DNA of 64,000 nucleotides, taken from Paroedura picta. Its lineage: Eukaryota; Chordata; Lepidosauria; Squamata; Gekkonidae. Shown here piece by piece: positions 57,771-64,000 of the stretch (its first letter is position 1; each line of letters starts with the position of its first letter). The translations under genes were made by a program, and so were the position numbers. Location of the stretch: the NCBI RefSeq assembly GCF_049243985.1, contig NC_135382.1, forward strand, positions 24,718,990 to 24,782,989, read 5' to 3'. Below the pieces are notes generated by a model. That model was not told the origin of the DNA. It worked only from the letters and a program-made list of their open reading frames with translations, and ran no database searches.

Positions 57771-57834
57771 AAAGGCTGGGGGGGGACCCAAAACAGACCC
57801 AAGCATAGCTCATCATGTTATTTTTCAACCTTAC

Positions 57835-57970
57835 TTTTTCCACCGCACGGAAAACTCGCAGAAAGTTCTCTCTCAAAATCCCTCGCACTTCCTTCTTAGT
57901 CCAGCCTTTGTCCAGCAGTTTTTGGATCAATGATGAGTATTTGAGTGTATTTTCCAGTCCTTCAGAGACT
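57835..57970 (-). CDS. DPEP-like exon C
   Basis: The acceptor is ttactaacag. The exon encodes VSEGLENTLKYSSLIQKLL, DKGWTKKEVRGILRENF and LRVFRAVEK. The donor is AAA|gtaagg, phase 0. It matches the FPQGLEDVSxYPVLIEELL helix and RGW...GVLRGNLLRVFRQVEK of DPEP2. Confidence 0.9.
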
Positions 57971-59986
57971 CTGTTAGTAAGGAAATCAGAAAATAATTCA
58001 CCATAAGTCTCTTTGTCCTGTAATTGTAGAAAGGGAAGCTACCATGAGCTCCAGAACAAAGGTTAAATGAAGGTCAATTCATACCTTACAAGGTCAATTT
58101 AGTAATTTGTTAGCTGATGTGGCGCAGAGTGGTAAGGCAGCCATCTAAAAGCTTAATTCCAAGGTCCCACACAGAAGTTTTCCCAACTGAAAAAACAGCA
58201 GCTATCTGAAGCCATTTCAGATCAGGAAAGTGACGGGTGGGGGACTGAAGTCCCTTCCCCTTGCCAAGATTCTGATCCAAACTGAGCTTGTGCAACCCTG
58301 GAATCTAAGTTCTGAGTACAAAACTCCCAGAAAACATCTGATCAACAAGTTCCACAGGAGCCTTATGGGGGACAAGCGGATGTTATAATTTAAATTTATA
58401 AATTTAAATAACCATAATGTGTGAATCAGCCCTCTGAAACCACAGGGGTGGGGAGATGACAAGCTTCTAGAGACAGATGCCTTTTACACTGTGGGACTTT
58501 TAGCATAACCTTGGTGGCCGGTGACCTCCACCCCCAGTGCCCCAAGCCATCTTCCATCTGGCTAGTGGTTTCCTGCAGGACTCAGCTGGGTGGACCCCTA
58601 AGGAAAACACCAGTTAGATGAAAGATGGGGGGTGTGGCTCCTTAATGGAGCAGAGTCCTGTGGCGATCCTTCCCTGATCCTACGGTCATTCTCCATTTTG
58701 GACCCTCCTCCCCCCCCTCCCCCAACACACACACTTAATAGGACTACTTGCTACCCACACCGGATCTCCTATCAGGTTAATGAGCAAAGAAACGAAGAAC
58801 GGTTCTAAGTCAGTACTAACTGAAGCTCTCCATAGTCGTTACCGCTAAGTCCAATGTTTTTGGAACTCACGACATTCCGGATGTAGTCAAGAATTTCTAA
58901 GGAACAAAACACAGTGAATGAATGGATGGCAGAGAAAGGGTATCGCGATTCAGAAAAAGCTGACATGACATAGGATAAGCCAGTGTCGTCTGTACGCTCA
59001 GAGGACAGAGAGAATTATCAGTTAAAACAGTACATTGTTTTGGCTGGCACATTTATTACCAGCAACATGGTTGGTCTCTTGCCACTCCTGGTAGCATCTG
59101 AAAGAGGTCAAAGTTGCAAGCCCGGCTTAGAATGTAGTTGTTGTGATTGTTGCTTCCCCACCCAGATTCCTCAATATTTTCCAAATTCTGGCATTGCACC
59201 CAAAGCTCCAAATTCCTAGACAAGCCCAGTCCCATCAGATCATGGAAGCTAAGCAGGGCTGACCCCGACTAGTATTTGGATGAATGACCTCCAAGGACTT
59301 GGGTGGCAGTTCCTCCCAGGAACATTAGAGGTCATGATGCAGAGGCAGGAAATGGCAAAACACCTCTGAACATCTCTTGCCTGGCTGCCAGACAATCCTC
59401 AGATCTCCTGGCTACGCAACACACACGCCATACGATAAAGAAATAATCCCATACAATCATCAGACAGAAGCCTGGATGCAAGCGTGGTATAATGCAGGGT
59501 AACTGTAGTCCATCTAGGCCTATTCTGCACACAATAGATAATGCACTTTCAATGCACTTTAGAAGTAGATTTTCCTGTTCTGCACTGGAAAATCCAGCTG
59601 CCAAAGCACATTGAGAGTGCATTATCCTATGTGTGCAGAATAGAGTCACAGCTTGGCCACCCCTGGTGTAAAGCCTTCTTCTACTTAAAGTGGCTCTTTT
59701 CATCAAGATGAAAGAAATGGCTCTTGGAGAGAAAGTGACTCAAGAGGAAGGGGGTCCCCTTAGTGCGGGGGAAGGCTTCCCTCTTTACTGAGTGGGGTGG
59801 TAGGTTAAAGACCGGTGGCTGAACCACAGGAATCCATAGGGGCCTAATCCTTTTCTCTCTTTCCCAGCATGGGAGAAATGTACAAAGCAGCTACAAACCT
59901 ATTAGAGTAGCAATGTTAACAGGTTTGCCTGCACAGTCTTCTGGCTTGGCGTGAAACATGACCATCACAATTCCCTTGTTTTTTCT
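57835..59986 (-). CDS. Membrane dipeptidase, DPEP2/DPEP3-like, three C-terminal-half exons (partial)
   Basis: Membrane dipeptidases are GPI-anchored zinc amidohydrolases that cleave dipeptides such as cystinyl-bis-glycine and convert leukotriene D4. Three minus-strand exons join in matching phases (0-1, 1-2, 2-0): 59899-59986, 58821-58896 and 57835-57970. The joined peptide runs KNKGIVMVMFHAKPEDC, EILDYIRNVVSSKNIGLSGN, DYGELQVSEGLENTLKYSSL, IQKLLDKGWTKKEVRGILRE, NFLRVFRAVEK, collinear with the end of the DPEP barrel. The ending most resembles DPEP2/3 (LRVFRQVEKV). Where DPEP enzymes have GGD(Y/F)DG this protein has SGNDYG, so the conserved substrate-site Asp is Asn. The His-rich ADHxDHI segment is also changed. 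Zinc-ligand exons would lie to the right, outside the window. Splice sites are intact, so it may be an expressed pseudoenzyme rather than a pseudogene. Family is confident; the exact paralog is not. Confidence 0.85.
58117..58147 (+). mobile_element. Sauria-type SINE head fragment
   Basis: GATGTGGCGCAGAGTGGTAA then GGCAGCCAT only; the rest of the element is absent. Confidence 0.6.
58821..58896 (-). CDS. DPEP-like exon B (altered active-site strand)
   Basis: The acceptor is gttccttag. The exon completes Glu and encodes ILDYIRNVVSSKNIGLSGND, then YGEL, then two bases. The donor is CA|gttagt. It aligns with DHIRxVxGSKxIGIGGDYDG of DPEP proteins; the GGD aspartate is Asn here. Confidence 0.85.
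59222..59395 (+). mobile_element. 5S rRNA-derived SINE
   Basis: CATCAGATCATGGAAGCTAA, GCAGGGCTGACCCCGACTAG, TATTTGGATGAATGACCTCC: 5S order kept. Body AGGCAGGAAATGGCAAAACA as at 36001. Confidence 0.8.
59516..59644. mobile_element. Palindromic MITE, copy of 47184 family
   Basis: GGCCTATTCTGCACACAATA ... TATGTGTGCAGAATAGAG with inner AGATTTTCCTG / CTGGAAAATCC arms. It lies in the intron upstream of DPEP-like exon B. Confidence 0.75.
59899..59986 (-). CDS. DPEP-like exon A
   Basis: The acceptor is ctttgcag. The exon encodes RKNKGIVMVMFHAKPEDC and AGKPVNIATLI plus one base. The donor is ATAG|gtttgt. It corresponds to the KNGGIVMV strand of DPEP2. Confidence 0.8.
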
Positions 59987-60182
59987 CTGCAAAGAGAAGG
60001 ACAAAATGAACAGCTCCTGAACGAAGTGCTGACAGGTGGTTGTACAACCTAACTGTTGCTGCTACTACAGTCAGTCACAGTTCTTAGCATCTACTCAGTC
60101 AGACTTTACATTAAAATGTCACAAGTTGGATCTCTTGCATTTCATTGCCTTTTGATCCAACTGTTTACAATTAATATATTTG

Positions 60183-60240
60183 GATGGAGGGATGGAGGGA
60201 TGGAGGGATGGAGGGATGGAGGGATGGAGGGATGGATGCA
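60183..60240. repeat. (GGATGGAG)n short tandem repeat
   Basis: Seven near-identical 8-bp units, giving a spurious Gly/Trp-rich ORF. Confidence 0.9.
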
Positions 60241-60299
60241 TACTTCATGTATCTGATGAAGGAGGTTCAAATTATTCCACAAAACTGCCATGAAAAGAA

Positions 60300-60579
60300 T
60301 AAGAGTTGGTTTTTATACACTGCTTTTCACTACCTAAAGGGCTCTCAAAGTGGCCTACAAGCTCCTTCCCTTCCTCTCCCCACAACAGACACCCAGTGAG
60401 AGAGGTGGGGCTGAGAGAGCCCTGATGTTACTGCAGCAGTATCAGGGCAGAGAGCAGCAGTATCAGGGCTGTAATGAGCCCAAGGTCACCCAGCTGGCTG
60501 CATACAGAAGAGCGGAGAATTGAACCCAGCTTACTGGATTAGGGGCCACTGCTCTTAACCACTACACCAAGCTGGCTGG
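60300..60579 (-). mobile_element. tRNA-derived SINE (gecko-type), near full length
   Basis: The complement shows the AGCTTGGTGTAGTGGTTAAG head and GGGTTCAATTC box B; CCAAGGTCACCCAGCTGGCT is seen on the plus strand. Confidence 0.85.
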
Positions 60580-60659
60580 GCAACCCTGCACAGAGCCTTA
60601 AGCCATGAAAATTAATGGACTTGCACTGGAATAACTGAATAAAGCAGAAGTGCAATGTA

Positions 60660-60880
60660 GGGATGTCAGCCTGAAGAGCCCCTGAAATTACAACTCATCT
60701 CCAGGCTGCAGAGATCAGTTCCCCAGCTGAAAATGGATGCTTTGGAGGGTAGACTTTATGGCCTTGTGTCCAGCGAGGTCCCTGTCTTCCACAGGATCTA
60801 TCCCCAAATCTCCAGGAGTTTCCCAGCCTGGATCTAGCAACCCTACCCCGTCCCCCACCTGTGGCCAGGAAACAACTGGC
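60660..60880 (-). repeat. Unclassified squamate interspersed repeat
   Basis: AATTACAACTCATCTCCAGG, CTGCAGAGATCAGTTCCCCA and ATCCCCAAATCTCCAGGAGT match the inverse of the 62765 family. Confidence 0.5.
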
Positions 60881-61099
60881 GACCCTCATTAATTTAATTT
60901 GCTTATTTATCAGATTGATAGGCCACCCTTCCCCGAGGGCTCAAGGCTGCTTGCGTCAATTTCCATTTACAATGGTTTAAAACCATTTCAAATGTTTAAA
61001 GCTAATGAGTTGCATTAAAACAATCCAAGCATCATTTGCTGTTTCTCTATTTTCAAGTGGGAGGGGAATGAAGTTCTGTGGGCGCAGTGCTTGACTCTT

Positions 61100-61760
61100 C
61101 CCACATGGAGGACTCATCTGCTCTGTTGCGATGACTCAGGATGACTCCCGGGACCTTTTCCCATTTCCGCATGGGGGAGTCTTTGTCCCCCTTTCACTCT
61201 TGTTTTCCTCCACATTTGTTTCCGCACACGATAGCCGAGGGACAAAAAGTGAAAACTTCCCACCGTTTCTTTTTACTTGTCAATCATTGTCACCTTCCAG
61301 CGCCATTTTGTTGCATTTTTTTAAGGTATTGTGTTATGACTGCCCTGCCCTGCTGGGCTGCACCTACGCAGCCAGATGGGTGTGCCAAGACAGAAAAACC
61401 AGAGTCCAGTCCGGGAGGTAGGGGAGGTTTCCGGGATAGAGGACAGAAGTGACGCCACAGAGGGATGGGAACAATGGTGGCTGCAGGCTGGGAAATACAT
61501 ACACCCCCACAGTTTTAAGATGTTTTAATTCCTGGTTTTAATGGATGTTTCTGTATCATCTTATGCTGGTCTACGACCGTAATAAAACTAACTAACTACA
61601 CCCCCACTGGATCCCACATCAAAAAATGGAATGGGGATTTCTGCATGTTCCCTTGATGTGGGCCAACTGAGGAGGGAAGCTGGGACCGCCCCTGAAGGAG
61701 CCCGTTTCCTTGCAGAAATGGGGAAAGAACACAGACACAAACAAATGGAAATCAGAGCTT
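61100..61760. mobile_element. Long non-autonomous DNA-type repeat, copy 2
   Basis: Shares with 18785-19615: CATGGAGGACTCA, GATAGCCGAGGGACA, ACTTGTCAATCATTGTCAC, GGATCCCACATCAAAAAATG, AAATGGAAATCAGAGC. The stretch 61325-61600 is extra and includes a LINE-like 3' tail. Confidence 0.55.
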
Positions 61761-61763
61761 TAG

Positions 61764-62041
61764 AAGAAGAAGAGTTGGTTCTTATATGCCGCTTTTCCCT
61801 ACCCAAAGGAGGCTCAAAGCGGCTTACAGTCACCATCCCTTTCCTCTCCCCACAACAGACACCCTGTGGGGTGGGTGAGGCTGAGAGAGCCCTGATATTC
61901 CTGCTCAGTCAGAACAGTTTTATCAGTGCCGTGGCGAGCCCAAGGTCACCCAGCTGGCTGCATGTGGGGGAGAGCAGAATCGAACCCGGCACGCCAGATT
62001 AGAAGTCTGCACTCCTAACCACTACACCAAACTGGCTCTCT
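61764..62041 (-). mobile_element. tRNA-derived SINE (gecko-type), near full length
   Basis: Plus strand shows GAGTTGGTTCTTATATGCCG through CCAAGGTCACCCAGCTGGCT to ACCACTACACCAAACTGGCT, the complete inverse SINE. Confidence 0.9.
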
Positions 62042-62149
62042 TATCATGTGCATTCAGTTTTTATAATTGTGTCCAGTTCTTCATTTCTGTAGGGAGGCCA
62101 GTTCATGGATGGTATGTCTTTTTGGCCTTAACCATAGGCCTGATCAAAC

Positions 62150-62300
62150 AGTTCTCTTTAATAGGCCTCATGTAACTGTTTTAGGTCCCTGATCTTGCTC
62201 GAAAGAGCATTCCACCAGATCGCGGTCAGAGCTGAAAAAGCCCTGGCTTTAGTTGAAGCCAGTTTTATTTCTCTGGGGCCAGGGACCTTGAGCAAGTTCT
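62150..62300 (-). mobile_element. L2/CR1-like LINE ORF2 fragment
   Basis: The minus-strand frame around 62200-62280 resembles the KARAFSALTAIWWNAL motif of the copies at 33476 and 52390. Confidence 0.5.
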
Positions 62301-62760
62301 GTGTGCTCCGTTGTAATTATCACCGGAGTCACTGTACAGGCGCACACTGACAGCTTTTCTGCTATGCTGCAACAAAACAGCACAGCCAGCACTCTGGAAT
62401 TTGTCAACTATAATAGGATGCCTGATGTTAAATACCATTATATGCAATTATCACGCCGTCATTTAGTGAATATGGAACTCGAATGTCAAAATATATTCAG
62501 ACAATAGTTGAATATTCAGAGTACCTTCGAGAGCAGATTCCATAGATAAGAATTACTTAGGAGCAAATTTCAGCCCTCCAGTGATATTGACTCAGATGTT
62601 TAGAAAAGGCTCTTTGAATCTGGGCAGGAAGGGCAGGTAAAAAGGGACACTGCAGCTAGTGTTGCCATTTTAGCTGTGCTTTCGGTTGCTCTGCCTGACT
62701 CAGGCATGAGATGAAGCCCAAGAGCAAATGGGCTCTTAGTCTGTAGCTCGTGCCACATCA
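62300..62760. other. No clear feature
   Basis: Unique-looking sequence right of the DPEP-like exons. I searched for a further upstream dipeptidase exon on the minus strand and found none. Confidence 0.3.
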
Positions 62761-62764
62761 GGTA

Positions 62765-62985
62765 GGGCTGCCACTTCTGGCTTCAAAAATTGCCACCCTT
62801 GGTTGGAAAGATTCCTGGGGATCTGGGGACAGAGCTAGGGGAGAGACTTCCTGAACTCAGTGGTATACCATAGAGTCTGCCCTCCAAAGCTGCCGTTTTC
62901 CCCAGGGGAACTGATCTCTATAGACTGGAGGTCAGCTGGAATTCCAGGAGTGTTCCAGCTCTGATCTGGTGGTTGGTAACCCTAC
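62765..62985 (+). repeat. Unclassified squamate interspersed repeat
   Basis: GTAGGGCTGCCACTTCTGGC, GATTCCTGGGGATCTGGGGA, GAACTGATCTCTATAGACTG, GTAACCCTAC end. Confidence 0.55.
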
Positions 62986-63244
62986 TGGTAGTCTGAATAA
63001 CATGCCTGTCAGATTCTGGATTGTCCCTAGGAAGTTGCGTATTTTTGTTGTATACATTTTGTGAACGTAGGCAAATTGTAAGTGGGTAGGCAGAAGGGAC
63101 TGTCGGTGCTTGGCTCATGTGGCCCTTTCTTGCATGCCCAGGGAAATGCTGCTGATTGCCACTTTGGGATCGGGAAGTGAATTTGTTCCAGGCCAGACTT
63201 TTTTTTTGAGGGGGGAGGCATCATCTAGCCATGTAGTTGGGTCA

Positions 63245-63337
63245 CTGTGGGTGGGAAGGTAGTTGTGAATTTCCTGCATTATGCAAGGGGATGGGCTAGA
63301 TGAACCTGGAGGTCCCTTCCAACTCTATGATTCTATG
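63245..63337 (+). mobile_element. CR1 LINE 3' end
   Basis: GGGGATGGGCTAGATGAACC, CCCTTCCAACTCTATGATTC, terminal GATTCTATGG. Confidence 0.8.
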
Positions 63338-63338
63338 G

Positions 63339-63431
<93 letters not shown>
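63338..63431. repeat. (TTA)n microsatellite
   Basis: About 30 TTA units directly between two CR1 ends of opposite orientation. Confidence 0.95.
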
Positions 63432-63432
<1 letters not shown>

Positions 63433-63436
63433 CACC

Positions 63437-63625
63437 ATAGAATCATAGAATCATAGAGTTGGAAGGGGCCATACAGGCCATCTAGTCCAACCCCCTGCTC
63501 AATGCAGGATCAGCCCAAAGCATCCTAAAGCATCCAAGAAAAGTGTGCATCCAACCTTTGCTTGAAGACTGCCAGTGAGGGGGAGATCACCACCTCCTTA
63601 GGCAGCCTATTACACTGCTAAACTA
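63437..63625 (-). mobile_element. CR1-type LINE 3' end
   Basis: AGAATCATAGAATCATAGAG then TTGGAAGGGGCCATACAGGC and CATCTAGTCCAACCCCCTGC, the inverse of a CR1 3' end. Confidence 0.75.
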
Positions 63626-63639
63626 CACCCTCCCAAATG

Positions 63640-64000
63640 GGCTCAGGGTTTTAGTTTTGTTTGTTTAAATCTCTATTTGTTGTAAGCCGTTATGGGTCCT
63701 GTTACAGAGAAAAGTATATTAATTTCAGGCACTGTGGGAAAATGGAGCTTGGTGGATAGTGCAAGGTGCAAAGTGAGTGGAATGAGCCCAGTGTGGGTGG
63801 GGGAGGTTATCTTCAAAAGACAGCAAAAGTGTGGGGTGGGGGGAATCCAGTGAAATCTGTTCACTTCTGAGTTACCTTCAGCTTGAAAGCAAAACGAGGG
63901 GGAAATGGCCACAAAAACACTTCCAGAAAACCCGGAGAAACAACAACTTGAAAGCAAACTGAGCGCTGAAGGGAGAAAAATCAGTGCAGAATAACAAAGA
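63640..64000. other. Right edge, no gene seen
   Basis: The last 80 bp resemble 46440-46540 (repeat). No dipeptidase exon is visible before the edge. Confidence 0.35.

Noticed and set aside
60056-60399. ORFs with Gly-Trp-Arg-Asp-Gly repeats
   Set aside because: They translate the GGATGGAG microsatellite and a minus-strand SINE.

Overview
The window is vertebrate nuclear DNA from a squamate reptile, probably gecko-like. Spliced, intron-rich genes sit in DNA dense with tRNA-derived SINEs carrying an (ACCTTT) tail, 5S rRNA-derived SINEs, CR1 and L2-like LINE ends and hAT MITEs, a mix typical of lizards. The squamate call rests on repeat content and is an inference; the gekkotan placement is weaker still.

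Four host genes are supported. (1) DUS2, the tRNA dihydrouridine synthase, is on the minus strand at 402-6267 with a likely 5'UTR exon ending at 7230. Only coding exons 1-6 (139 residues, including catalytic Cys116) are present and the gene runs off the left edge. (2) DDX28, the intronless mitochondrial DEAD-box helicase, is on the plus strand at 9090-10697, head-to-head with DUS2. (3) A galanin receptor 1-like GPCR (GALR1L type) is on the minus strand at 13974-39013. It has three coding exons, including a 66-bp middle exon, and a complete 361-residue protein can be read. It converges on DDX28. (4) A membrane dipeptidase (DPEP2/DPEP3-like) is on the minus strand. Three exons with compatible phases lie at 57835-59986; the 5' part of the gene lies beyond the right edge and the last exon is uncertain.

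The order DUS2-DDX28-DPEP matches human 16q22.1, and the galanin receptor occupies the interval between DDX28 and DPEP. The dipeptidase points the opposite way relative to DDX28 from what I recall for human.

Layout: 1-7.2 kb DUS2 exons and introns; 7.2-7.7 kb CpG-rich DUS2 promoter with an NRF1-type palindrome; 7.7-8.9 kb SINE and repeat spacer; 8.9-10.9 kb DDX28 with its CpG-rich 5' end; 10.9-13.9 kb repeats and the receptor 3'UTR; 14-39 kb the receptor with two large introns; 39-57 kb intergenic, mostly repeats with one repeat-poor block at 50.2-51.07 kb; 57-60 kb dipeptidase exons; 60-64 kb repeats.

The genes do not form an operon or pathway. DUS2 and DDX28 are both RNA-processing housekeeping genes sharing a divergent neighbourhood; the receptor and dipeptidase are cell-surface proteins. 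I saw no CRISPR array, no true rRNA or tRNA gene and no recognisable LTR or retroviral element. The most interesting observations are the loss of the conserved active-site Asp in the dipeptidase, two core-motif substitutions in DDX28, a GC-AG intron in DUS2, a perfect 25-bp hairpin in the receptor intron, and palindromic hAT MITEs whose target duplications fit the hAT consensus.
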